Assembly (NCBI GenBank): GCA_030159075.1
Contig: BROG01000129.1
Coordinates: 1,268,501 to 1,332,500 of the forward strand
Source: Atrina japonica
Lineage: Eukaryota; Mollusca; Bivalvia; Pterioida; Pinnidae
Reading direction: 5' to 3'
DNA: 64,000 nucleotides
Shown here: piece after piece, positions 24,243 through 34,800 of the stretch
Layout of the letters: each line of letters opens with the position of its first letter
Position numbering within the stretch: the first letter of the stretch is position 1
Position numbers and translations under genes: made by a program
The notes under the pieces: generated by a model
Told to the model about the DNA's origin: nothing
Database searches by the model: none
Seen by the model: the letters and a program-made list of their open reading frames with translations, nothing else

Positions 24243-26816
24243 TCATTTCTGCACATAATCATTCAAATATTGAGGTGATCTCCGAACACGTAACGGTCTG
24301 GCGTACTTTGTAAGAGTTGTTTCAGTATGGTCATTGTTTATATCATTATTTTCTATTTCATCACCTTGACCTTGAACAGTCTCATCTGAAGTAACATATT
24401 TCTTAACAGCTGAGCAATTACGTTTTATCAAAGTATCATTTTCACTCTCTAATGTCACTGCATTACGATTTTTCTCCTTCACACGTAATTTTTCTGGCGC
24501 GAAATTAGTTGACAGTTTGTTTTTTTCTGGTGTACGTTGTACAACTGTATCACCTACTACAATATCTGTTTCAACAGCTTTTCGGTTCTGATCCGCATTT
24601 TGCTTATATTTATCCTTTTGTTTCGCATCATATTCTCTCACTTTATCATCTTTTGTTTCTTGTGCAATTTCTGGCATTTTAGTACGAATTTTGCGATTAT
24701 ATAACAGTTCTGCTGGACTCTTTCCTGTTGTTGCATGAGGAGTAGACCTATATGCTAACAAAAAATATGTTAATTCCTTTTTCCAGTCTTTTCCCTCTGC
24801 ATTCGCGGCGCGTATTGCCTTTAACAAAGTGCGATTCTGACGCTCTACCTCACCATTTCCTTGAGGCCAATATGGAGTTGTACGTATGTGCTTAATTCCG
24901 TTAAGACACAAATACTGTTTGAATTCTTTTGATACAAATTGTGGACCATTGTCACTACGTACACTATACGGTATTCCATGCCTCGCGAACATATTTTCCA
25001 AATGAGTTATGATCATTTCACTAGTGATCTTCCTCATAATTGCGACCCTTTGGAATCTGGAATAATAATCAACAACTACTAATAAATGTTCTCCTGATGG
25101 AAATGGTCCCATTAGATCTATAGCTAGTTCTTGCCATGGCCCAATCGGTAGTTTTGTCGGTCGTATTGGCTCTGGTCTTTGATTATTGACAAGTAACTGA
25201 CACTGTGCGCATGATTTTACATATTTTTCGGCTTCAGTGTCTATACCTGGCCACCAAACTTTTTCACGAAGTCGCAATTTTGTACGGACTATTCCTTGAT
25301 GTCCCTCATGTGCTAAGCGAATAGTATTTTTCTGAAGTGATTTTGGCATCAATATGCGAGATCCTCTCAGTACTATGCCATTCACTACAGATAGTTCTGA
25401 TGCTATCGGTTTGATACGTCCACTTAGTATTCCTTTACCTGTATTGATCCATCTCATTATTCCGGTAATTTCCCGATCCTCTGACGATTTCTTTCGAATT
25501 TCCTCAATAGTTAACGCTCTCGGTACAGCGTTTTCTGCAATGTAATTCGCATATTCATCTGCTACGTTACATTGTTGACTCCTACAGTTCTGGCATAATC
25601 TCGAAAGTACATCTGCAGCATTTTTCGGACCTTGAGTATATGTAATTTTGAACTTGTACCTTTGCAGTCTCATGATCCAACGTTCGATTCTTGCTGGCGG
25701 TTTTGACTTTGTCGAGTAAATGTATGTTAACGGTTTATGATCCGTTACAATCTCAAAATTCATTCCATATATGTAAATATGAAATTTTTCACAACCAAAA
25801 ACTACTGCAAGTGCCTCGCGTTCTGTTTGTGAATACCTCTTTTCGACATCTGTCAATGATCTACTAGCATACGCTACAGGTTTGTAAGATCCATCGGGTT
25901 GCTTCTGTGTCAGTATAGCACCTAGACCAACAGGACTTGCATCTACAACAACTTTAGTGTCTGCCTTAGGATTGTAATATGCCAAAGTATCGGCGCTTAT
26001 TAATGCTTTTTTCAGCATGTCAAATGCATCCTGATGTCTCTTGGTCCATCTCCAACTAACATTTTCCCTAGTTAGTTCGCGTAATGGTGTAGCTATTGTG
26101 GAGAAGTTAGGTATGAATCTACCGCAATAATTTACTAGTCCAAGGAAACTTCTTACTTCTGAACTGTTGTTTGGTGTTCTAGTCCTCACTATTGCATCAA
26201 CTTTATCCTGATTCGGCTGAATACCCTCAGAAGATACGATATGTCCGAGAAACGTGATTTTTGACAGACCAAATTTGCATTTTTCACGATTTAATGTTAT
26301 GCCTTTCTCAAGCAATTTGTCAAGCACTTTTGCTAATTTCCTGTCGTGATCAGCTTGATCCTTCCCATAAACAATTATGTCGTCTGACAAATTACGTACG
26401 CCCCTTTGATATATTTCTGATGCAGATGATATACCAAACATTAAACGTTTGTAACGGTACAAGCCATCATGAGTCGCGAATGTAGTTATTTCCCTCGACT
26501 CCTCGTCTAGCTCAATTTGATGATACCCCCATCGCAAATCAAGTTTTGAGAACACCTTGCTCCCATTCATATCTTCCAACAGTTCGTCTACTGTTGGGAT
26601 TGGATGCCGCTCACGTTTCACTGCAGTATTTGCACGACGCATATCTACACAAATGCGAATTTCGTTGTTTTTCTTAGGAACAACAACTAATGGCGATACC
26701 CAAGCTGACGGATTGTTAACTTTCTCAATTATATCGAGTCGTTCAAGTTCATCCAACTTTTTTCGTACGTCTTTCCTGACGTTGAATGGAAGTCGTCTCA
26801 CAGGTTGTGCTACCGG
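24243..26816 (-). pseudogene. pol: Gypsy pol, RT to integrase part (internally deleted RT)
   Basis: The 852-residue open frame (24243-26801) starts inside RT. It shows the first RT aspartate (KLDLRWGYHQ, residue 88), then LMFGISSASEIYQ followed directly by GVRNLSDDIIVYG. Residues are missing between these two blocks, where Gypsy RTs normally have about a dozen. RNase H follows (VVVDASPVGLGAIL, VTDHKPLTY), then the HHCC zinc finger (HEGH..CAQC) and integrase with D562 (AIDLMGPF), D617 (RSDNGPQF) and E653 (GEVERQNRT). The frame is otherwise free of stops to 24243. The RT deletion should make it inactive. The upstream part of the same gene is at 32891-33193. Confidence 0.9.
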
Positions 26817-26885
26817 TGTAAAGACGAATAATGACCCCCGTCGAATAATGACCGGGGGTCATTATTCTACGTAGAAAAATGACCC
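26817..26885 (+). repeat. Left terminal inverted repeat of the Ginger element
   Basis: It is the reverse complement of 32822-32890 apart from a 2-base difference in a C/G run and changes near the inner edge. Inside it the motif ATAATGACCCCC recurs in both orientations, so the end can itself fold. Confidence 0.82.
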
Positions 26886-27804
26886 CCGGTCATTATTCGA
26901 CGTTTTAGGGGGTCATTATTCGACCGTAGAATAAGTGGCACCAGCCCCAAAAATTGCAAACCCCTCGTGAAAAATATTGACCCCCATAGAATAATGACCC
27001 CCTTATAAACCGACTTGATTTCTCGATAAATGTTATTAATATGTACTCTTTTTATATATGTACGATGGTGTTCTGAAAGTTATGGCGCATGTTGACGCTT
27101 ATACTTCAGATAATACTAGTATGCATTTTTTTTTTTTTGCCATTATTTTCAACCAACTCATTTGTTAATTCTGATTCATAAATTTAAAAAAAAACTAATG
27201 ACCTTCGAAACCCGGATACCACTTCATTTTTGTGACTTATCGGATGTTATAACATTTATAAGTCTATTGTGTATTTTAGACCCATACATGTCCATGGACA
27301 AGCCGTTCCGAGTCTTTACATCTACAGGAGCACTTGGGTCATACCGGGATTCTGATTTACGCCCAGGAGCGCTAAGTCAAACAAATTTTCCTTAAAGTAT
27401 GCAGATTATCCTCCGGAGATGTTCATAAAATGACAATTGAGTTTGCACGCGTGGGTGTGGAAAAAGAGAACTCTTTCGTCGGTCAAGAAATAAATGGGCT
27501 TTCCATTAAGACAGGAGTGAAAAAAAAACTTTTTCCACACTCCAGGACATTTTAGAACTCCAAGAGGATAATATGCTTAATTAAGGGATAATTTGCATAA
27601 CTAATTAAGCTCCCCTGTAAATTTACGTCATTATTATCGTCACTGAGGAAGTTTTACGGTCGATACGGGGATCTTACAACACAATATGAAGTCCCCCTCT
27701 CCCGAATGTTAAATGACATTCTGGGGCATGACAATAAACAGTAAAAACCCTGAATCAATCAGACATTACACCTAATCATGACCTTACCGAAAATGACATT
27801 TTTA

Positions 27805-28110
27805 CCAATTCAGAGAGGTTTCCATAGAACATTTGCGACGGGTGTGCCTAGCCGACAGGGGACGCTCACTCCTTCCGGACACCTGGTCCTATATCTTTGG
27901 GATTAGCAGTTCCTCAGGTGGAAACCACAATCACCGAACTTGACATCATCAAATTTGACAATATCACCGAACTTGACATCACCGAATTTGACAGGTTTCA
28001 ACTGAATATGTGCGACGGGTGTGGCTAGCCAGCAGGGGGCGCTGATTCCTCCGGACACCTAGTCCCGTCCCATTTGGGACTTGCATATGTTCTACTTGTT
28101 GAGAGTATTT
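27805..28110 (+). repeat. Two retroelement tail pieces inside the Ginger element
   Basis: Two related segments (27815-27900 and 28005-28100) each contain a gcgacgggtgtg box, a cagggg-acgct or gcgct box, and a ccggacacct box. A short repeat (accgaacttgacatca) lies between them. Confidence 0.6.
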
Positions 28111-28491
28111 ACCTTAATTTGTCATGAATTTCTGGATTAAAGCTTTCTGGACTCTGACTTCAGTATTTATATTTTACTTCTAACACATTTGAATTTATTC
28201 AAATAAGGCAATTATTGCCATATGCTTAGTTACATTATTTAGGACGTGTGCAAGGGAACATAATTTGTTCCATAGGTAAAAGATTCGAACCATTGGACAT
28301 GCATTTTCTATCATAATGGTAACACTTGAATTGTGTGTCCAGTCACATCAACCATTCAATATGCCGTTCAAAACTGTTTTCGAAGTCAATTCAAACTTGA
28401 CAGCCATGCTCCCTGGCGTTGCGTCGATTTTCGTCATAAAATTCCTTGCACTGTGCATAATTCTAATGTAAAATTAAACGTCTAGACAAAT

Positions 28492-28703
28492 GAAACAAAC
28501 GCGCTCTTTGTATATTTTTGGCTACGCGGCCTATATTAAGCAAAAGAGGATATTATTAAATTAAGAAGATAGCACTGAAGCCATTATTACAATAGTAGCA
28601 GCATTGATGTATATTAAACATACATGTAATTGCAAAATCGTGTTATCCTCTTTCTGTTGATAAAGGCCGCGTGACCGAAATTTGCAAAGAGAGTGTTTGT
28701 TTT
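28492..28703. repeat. Hairpin MITE copy 1 inside Ginger
   Basis: Its arms are imperfect inverted repeats: AAACAAACGCGCTCTTTG with GGCTACGCGGCC on the left, and GGCCGCGTGACCGAAATTTG with AGAGTGTTTGTTT on the right. A second copy lies 400 bp away. Confidence 0.72.
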
Positions 28704-29122
28704 ATTTATTCAACTTGCTTCCCTATTGAGGACCATAGACCTCAGTTTCACGCAGGAGAGGGGGGGGGGGGGGGCTCGCATGAAACTGACGCCTATGTTG
28801 AGAACACCACAGATTTCAATGTGAAGTGTACCAAGAAGTTTTGCAACGTCTTTTTTGTACTCGAGTATGGAAGACAATGTCACATTATTGGTAAGTTCTC
28901 CTTCTCTATTTGTTGTGAGGGCTGACCATTTTACCAGTTGTTGTGACTCTGAAAATACATATATATAACTCTGAAAAACCTTGCATTCCCATTTGCACAT
29001 ATAGTGTTCTTAGTTTAAGGGAACACCAAATAATGTCTCTGTGAAATTTATGGACACTATATACTAAAGTATATAATTAAAAAAAAAATCAAAACATCAC
29101 ATGATTTAACTTTAAACATAAT

Positions 29123-29333
29123 AAAACAAACTCTTTTTGCAAATTTCCGGCCACGCGGCCTTTATCAAGCCAATGAGGAATACAATGTCTATTAATTACG
29201 TTACTATGCTGACTTTAGCGCTGAAGCCATCAGCGTGTTAACATGGATGTAAGATAAATAACAGAAATTGTTTTCCTTTTATGCTTGATAAAGGCCGCGT
29301 GGCCGAAAATTTGCAAACAGAGTGTTTGTTTTA
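29123..29333. repeat. Hairpin MITE copy 2 inside Ginger
   Basis: It has the same arms as copy 1 (AAACAAACTC..GGCCACGCGGCCTTTATC and GATAAAGGCCGCGTGGCC..GTTTGTTTT). Arms within this copy match better than in copy 1. Similarity continues about 35 bases past the right arm in both copies. Confidence 0.75.
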
Positions 29334-29848
29334 ACATTTATTCGATCTTCTTCCCAATGAAGGACACCACAAATTTATACTTTTAACATAGTTTAATCAT
29401 GGAATTAAACACAGCGAGTGAAGTGTATATATATGTTTATGTTAAGAAACAAAATAGGTTAGCGTAAATATGAATGTTGTTTAATTCAACCAAATCAGTT
29501 TTGGCAAATACGTGACCCCATAAGTCCAATGCTGAACAAAATCAAGCAATGCCTGTCATAAAGTAGATAATTTTCAGCTTGGGCAAATTCCATTTTGTAC
29601 GTGTTTTCCTTAAACACATATGCCAGTTGAGATAATAATCAAAAAAGAAGTAAAGAAAACATAATTTAACATTGCATGTTACATACATTACATGTCGTAT
29701 TAAACCGAACTGCTTGTTCACGTTTTCAAGTGCGTCTTTAACGTTTCAATCAAATGTCACTTTTAAAAGAAAGACATCACATCTCTTGATAAGGAAACCT
29801 TTGCAGCTCCTGTTGAAAGTGGATACATGCCACAAAAGCTGGTCAAAG

Positions 29849-30217
29849 TCAGCCCATAAGCTGGTCAAAGTCGGCCCAATCACAAAGGGTGTTAAAGATG
29901 TTCGGATCAATTTTGAATCTGCAATTGGTGCAGAATTTGTCGGTGAACTTTCTTGTAATCACACAGGGAGGTTCTATGTCCTCGATAGATCTCACCTTCA
30001 TCTCGTCTACATTCGAATTAACTAATGCAGATTCCAGGATGTCTTGTGGAACGTAATTCTGCAGACGTTTCAACGTAATCTGCGATTTTAGATACGGTGT
30101 TCGTGTACACCTCTTCGCTTTTCTAGGAAGGTTCGAAATGTCCATGAATATGTTCAGAAAGACAGAACGATTAGACCTCTTTCGCTCACATCTTGTAGAC
30201 TGGTTCGTAATGTCCAT
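29849..30217 (-). CDS. Possible C-terminal coding segment of the Ginger protein, unrecognised
   Basis: A 122-residue - strand frame follows the OTU-like frame, with DKFCTNCRFKIDPNIFNTLC near its end. A segmental duplication lies between the two frames, so this may be the displaced continuation of the transposase. I recognise no domain and it may be chance. Confidence 0.3.
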   Translation of the reverse strand: MDITNQSTRCERKRSNRSVFLNIFMDISNLPRKAKRCTRTPYLKSQITLKRLQNYVPQDILESALVNSNVDEMKVRSIEDIEPPCVITRKFTDKFCTNCRFKIDPNIFNTLCDWADFDQLMG

Positions 30218-30400
30218 GAATATTCTGCAGAAACTGGGACAGGGGTATTGCAGAACGATTAGATGGCAATTTTCTCCACTTGCAGGCTTGTAGACCCCAC
30301 CATTCCAACTGTTATATTTGATGCTTCACAGAAGACTGGGACAGGGGTATTGCAGATCGATGAAAAGGCAATTATCTCCAACTCAACGATTTTGTCCCTC
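30118..30400. repeat. Short tandem duplications at the end of the Ginger open frame
   Basis: The phrase gactgggacaggggtattgcag occurs near 30235 (as aactgggacaggg) and 30333. The phrase aatgtccatgaatat occurs near 30138 and 30209. These duplications sit where the OTU-like frame ends and may have broken it. Confidence 0.6.
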
Positions 30401-31826
30401 ACATTTTTATGAAACGACTGTACGCCTGACAAAACGAAACTGACTGTTCGAAAGAGACAGTTTCCGTCACCCCTCATACAAACCACTTTTGTTGGTTCTG
30501 ATGTTAACTTTATTTTTCTTTCTCTCCCACTGATGTACTCATTTTTCACGGTTAAATCAAATTTGTTTGAGTTTTCTCTCTGCCACTCTCCTGTAATCGG
30601 ACGAAAATTTATCAAATTGACGCCCTCCTCCTCTCCAATAATGATGGTGTCACTGTCACTTTCACTACATGCACTGGAGCCGCGAGATCTACATGTATCT
30701 TCTTTTGGCAAACGAGTTTGAGCTTCATATTCGCCATCTGTCTCAGAGTCGAAAAACACATGTTTGGGTTTCTCATCTTCTTTGTTAGCCTTCTTTCCCT
30801 TTTTACCACCATCTCTGGATTTACCCTGATCGTTCTCCTCTCCAATAATGATGGTGTCACTGTCACTTTCACTACACGCACTTGGGTCCCGAGATCTACA
30901 TGTGTCTTCTTTTGGAAAACAACTTTGAGCACCATAATCGCCATCGGTTTCAGAGTCGAAAAACACATGTCTGGGTTTCTCCGCTTCTTTCCTTGTCGTC
31001 TTTCTCTTTTTAATGCCATCTTTGGATACACCCTGAAACTCTTCTCTAACCTGGTACAATTTTAATCGGCTACCATTAACTGCATTCTTTAGTTCCTCTA
31101 ATTTGTAAGTTCCTTTTTGCAGGACTTCTTTGACCGTGTATGGACCTTTCCATTTCTTTTCAAGTTTCCCGCCCTTCCTTGTGGTTTTTCTTGTATTGTG
31201 GACCAGTACTAGATCGCCAACATTAAAATCAGTTTCAGAGGTTCGTTTGTCATGGTTTCTCTTCTGGGTTTTTTGTGCCTTTTTTATGTTTGCAGCCGCC
31301 TCTTCTCTGTTGCAATTCAAGGCAACAAAAGCATCACATCTTCTCTTTAAAACGTTTTCGAAAGATTCGTTTGCATCTACTTCTGCTGGTAAGTCTAAGT
31401 CCACGGGCAATCTGGCTTGCCTACCGTACACTAAGTAAAATGGACTCATCTTTGTTGAGGCATGAACGGCGGTTCTATACGCAAACAGCATGGATGATAA
31501 TTTCGTATCCCAATCGGTCTGTCTGTCGTTTACGTATTTTGAAAGCATGTCACACAATGTCCTGTTGTATCGTTCTGTGTGACCGCCCGTTTGCGGATGG
31601 TATGGTGACGCCACACGGTGTTGCATTCCGAATTGGGAACATAACTTGTCATTTAACTGATTGCAGAACTCGCGTCCCTGGTCTGTTATCAAGACTTCTG
31701 GGACGCCGTGATTCGCCACAAATCTTGTAAGAACTGTTGTAACATTTTCAGCTGTCTTCTCTTCGATTGGTTCCGCATCCACCCACTTCGTCAGGTATTC
31801 TGTTAGTACTACTATGTAACGATTGC
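30259..31826 (-). CDS. Ginger transposase fragment: Gypsy-like integrase, GPY motif, duplicated acidic repeats, OTU-like segment
   Basis: The frame spans 30259-31839 on the - strand; I start the exon at 31826 because an acceptor (attgacag) precedes GNRYIVVLTEYLTKW. Residues below count from the frame start at 31839. D53 (LITDQGREF) and E89 (GGHTERYNRT) are two of the three integrase catalytic acids; the first Asp lies in an upstream exon I could not find. GPY is at residues 232-234. Two near-identical blocks (about 287-335 and 357-404) share HVFFDSETDG and CSESDSDTIIIGEE. Residues 454-470 (CMRGDGNCLFRTVSFVL) match the OTU cysteine protease active-site region with Cys461. The rest of the OTU fold, including its C-terminal His, is not visible. 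It probably acted as the nuclear transposase. Confidence 0.82.
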
Positions 31827-32821
31827 CTGTCAATATCAAAATGTTTCATTGTATAAATATGAAAGCATAATATGTAAATTCATGAAATCAGATATGATTA
31901 GAGGGAAACATTATACATGCACTACACTGAAACAAAAAAAGTTTAGCAACTCTTATGACAATGCTAGATTGCCCCATCTTTGTTTTGGCTAATACCACAA
32001 TTTGTATAAAAGTAAATATGTTTATTTTTTAAAAATTAAGTTTGGGTCTAGGTTAGATTTTGCACTTTTTGTAATACTAGTAAGTATATTCAATTTTCTT
32101 GGCATTTAAAGCGGCATTGCCTGTATCTTTCATATTCATTATATGTGGATATTTCTGCTTTAAAAAGTACTTTACATTACAAAACTTTCGATCATAGTCA
32201 AAGCCTTTCTATGATGTTAGGGTGGTTGCATTCGTCCGGGTTAAGCAAATTTCACGTTAAATTTTCGCATTTTAGATTATCCGCGTGCTTAGCAATACAA
32301 AGGAAATTCGCGACGCATTGAGTTTTAAACGCCTTATATGCATTAACGTGGTTGTAGGTGCAGTATATCTTTAACAAAGATAGTGGTTGTATAGCTTTAA
32401 CGATTATCCCTCGATAATCGACTTGGAAGTGGGAGATACCCAATCGGAGTGGCGAGGCGGGAGTCTGCCTTCCTGTTATAAACTTTAACTTTCGCCATAT
32501 TTTTTTATCGTCAGAGATAGAGTTCATATTTAGAATGCATACTCAACTAATGAAACCGTTTCAAATGACACCAGGGTCAATGACCCTATGCACTTCATGC
32601 TAACTAGCTTTTCGGATTTTGTTGCCATCGGGGCATAGTGTTTCACAGACACATCTTGTTGTGGAAAATATCAAATATCATTATTACCAGGAGTGTAGTA
32701 TGTAATGTACAATATGGGGTCATTTTTCTATGGGGGTCATTTTTCTATGGGGATCATAACATGTAGAAATCTAACCCCCCGAATACCCTACGGTTTTGAC
32801 TCATTATTCTACGGCTAGGGA

Positions 32822-32890
32822 GTCATTTTTCTACGTAGAATAATGACCCCCCCGGTCATTATTCGACGGGGGTCATTATTCGTCTTTACA
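32822..32890 (-). repeat. Right terminal inverted repeat of the Ginger element
   Basis: This is the mirror of the left terminus and ends in CTTTACA before the CCGG duplication. Further inward (32715-32760) there are more copies of the GGGGGTCATTxTTCTA motif. Confidence 0.82.
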
Positions 32891-33193
32891 CCGGCATTAC
32901 CGAGTCGTCTACATGTATTTTCAGCTGATAGTCCTTTAGCTTACCAATTCCAGCAAAAATTCTCTTTCTATCGGTGATAATTTTATCCATTTCATTATGT
33001 ACAATATTAACATTGTCGTCATCGGTTCCAATGCGTAGAACACCAAGCGCTATCGCGGTATCTCTCCCAAGTAATGCTACATGATCACCGTCTATAACTG
33101 AAAAAGTTTCTCTCATTTCAATTTTGCCGAATTTGACAGTCGCAACAAATGTTCCTTTTATTTGTAGCGGTGTTTTGCATCCATATGCATACA
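32891..33193 (-). pseudogene. pol: Gypsy pol, end of protease and start of RT (separated by the Ginger insertion)
   Basis: The - strand frame encodes ETFSVIDGDHVALLGRDTAI, the C-terminal half of a retroviral-type aspartic protease (LLGRDTA motif), then KLKDYQLKIHVDDSVMP, the usual lead into RT. The protease active-site DTG is missing because the element is truncated just upstream. Joined across the insertion with one CCGG removed, the frame runs VMP-VAQPVRRLPF without a break. Confidence 0.88.
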
Positions 33194-33246
33194 TACATTA
33201 GAATAGGTCAGGATGACAAACTGATATTTCAGATAAGAACATTACA
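33194..33246 (-). repeat. 53-bp remnant of the Gypsy 5' LTR
   Basis: These bases match 23970-24022, the start of the 3' LTR. The remnant is fused directly to protease coding sequence, so an internal deletion removed the rest of the LTR, the primer site and gag. Confidence 0.8.
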
Positions 33247-33274
33247 CCGATATCTAACCGCTTCTGATATGTCT

Positions 33275-33601
33275 CAATCCGCTATGGAGTCACGTGCGAG
33301 TGACCTCTTGTAAGTTTATAATGTTCGAACAATGAAAATGCGACTTACAAAATTAAATGACAAAGAGATGTAATTTACTTTATAAAAAGGAAACCGTCAG
33401 TCCTCAAAAGTCCATCGGAATATTCTATCCAACGTTATGAAAATAATTCTGTACTTTCTGGTTTTGTGTTGTTTAAAATGTTAAAAAAATATTTACATCT
33501 CTTTGCCATTAGATCGCTTACAAGATTGTGTAAGTCGCTTTTTCATGGGTCGAAAATGACAATTTTACGAGGTCATCCACGCGTGACCCCATAGCGGATT
33601 G
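33275..33601. mobile_element. MITE with CAATCCGCTATGGxGTCACG ends, next to the Gypsy element
   Basis: The left end caatccgctatggagtcacg and right end (reverse complement) caatccgctatggggtcacg form an inverted repeat that continues through tgacctc. Inner catctctttg/caaagagatg arms also pair. It starts 28 bases outside the Gypsy target duplication. Confidence 0.78.
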
Positions 33602-33604
33602 CTT

Positions 33605-34795
33605 TAGATCCTGCACGCTACATATCAGAAAACAGGAGCGATTAGAGATCGGTTTATAATTAGATTTGTCCTTTATAAGACATTTTCTGTTTGATATTTT
33701 TCCAAATAATTGTGTAATATTTCTAATATTGAGGCACTTACTTGTTTTTAATTTTTAAGTTCCCAGGCAGTTCATTCTCGCCATCATTCTGTACGCTAGA
33801 CATGGAAGGAATGAGATATATAAGGCGATGACTTGATTCTGCGGGCGGAGCTGGTAGAATTTTTAATTAATATTCTGGCCATGAAAACATTGAAAAGAAA
33901 TAGTATGTCCTTCATTAGCAAGTTGATAAATAATCTGACCTTAACTGGTGCTAAAGTTGTGATGAAAATCATTTTTTTTAAAGTTTCGGCTCGCTTCGCT
34001 CGCTGTATTTCTTTCTAAAATTTTGTTGATTGGCTACGCTCCTCTTTCTTGATTAAAACATAAAGACATTTATATATAAATGATATTAAAGAAGTTTCGT
34101 TGCTGACTTAACCAGTGGTCATCTGCATCCATTTGTTCTGCAAATCCACCAATTAGAAAAACGCTGACAACCACCCCCACCCCCCAAAAAAATAATAAAA
34201 TAATTTACTTATACAAATAACCTGTCTCTCCGTTTAATGAATTTGAGATAAAACCAGTTCTTAATTTAATGTTTGGAACCTAGATAATAAAATTTGAACT
34301 CTCTGGACATGTGAAATTTAACATTTCCAAGAGAGTACTTGTATACTCCCTTGAACATATAGAAGATTGATTTGTTTCGGGGGGCATTTACAAAATGCTT
34401 CATTGGGCTTCCAAATTGGAAACATTCCAACTTTTATCTGGAGAACATACTCTAGAATCCCATAGCTGGAGTTGAATTTCACTTCATTTTGGAGGTTTGA
34501 TCCGTCTATCAGAGGGATGGATTATGTTTCCTGAAACAGTTTTAGTTTAGATGGATAATCAGTGTGAGATATTACATATTACATACACTTTTTCACATAC
34601 ATTTTTTTTTATATTATCAACTCGTCTGGAATTCAGGAAAGAGTAAAATGCGAATATATTCTACATTTGCACCCTATTCAACTTTAAATCATATATCTGC
34701 CTTTGGTGAGGTACTGTTGTATATGTTTATTGCATAATCTAAACTTATATGAAAATATTTTTTACCGCGGATGCGACAGCGTGTTACCTTTTCCG
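33605..34795. other. No gene seen; one 'cggctcgcttcgctcgc' box
   Basis: The phrase ggctcgcttcgctcgctgta (about 33985-34005) recalls ends of common repeats but has no second copy here. Otherwise nothing recognised. Confidence 0.45.
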
Positions 34796-34800
34796 TGGTG

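Larger units (their letters stand above)
26817..32890 (-). mobile_element. Ginger-type DNA transposon, 6074 bp, nested in Gypsy pol
   Basis: The ends are inverted repeats beginning TGTAAAGACGAATAATGACC, near-identical for about 65 bases, flanked by a 4-bp target duplication CCGG (26813-26816 and 32891-32894). Termini starting TGTNR, a short target duplication and a Gypsy-like integrase with GPY motif and OTU domain fit the Ginger class as described in the literature. The coding region is on the - strand. Its first catalytic exon was not found, so this copy looks defective. The left 3 kb is non-coding and holds two hairpin MITEs and a retroelement tail. Confidence 0.82.
23774..33246 (-). mobile_element. 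Ty3/Gypsy LTR retrotransposon, 5'-truncated and split by a Ginger transposon
   Basis: Read on the - strand, the element runs from a 53-base LTR remnant (33246-33194) straight into a protease/RT gene (33193-32891), is interrupted by a DNA transposon (32890-26817), resumes as pol (26816-24243), and ends with a polypurine tract and a full LTR (24022-23774). Flanks CCGAA (left) and CCGAT (right) look like a 5-bp target duplication with one mismatch. Gag, the primer-binding site and most of the 5' LTR are gone. The RT/RNase H/integrase order is that of Ty3/Gypsy. Confidence 0.88.

Noticed and set aside
30533..31730. Plus-strand frames opposite the Ginger transposase
   Set aside because: Shadows of the real minus-strand coding region; no domains.
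32252..32527. Frame with KIWRKLKFITGRQTPASP as a LINE endonuclease-RT linker
   Set aside because: Only a short resemblance to LINE-type linkers; no RT motif adjacent, and position within Ginger argues for chance.
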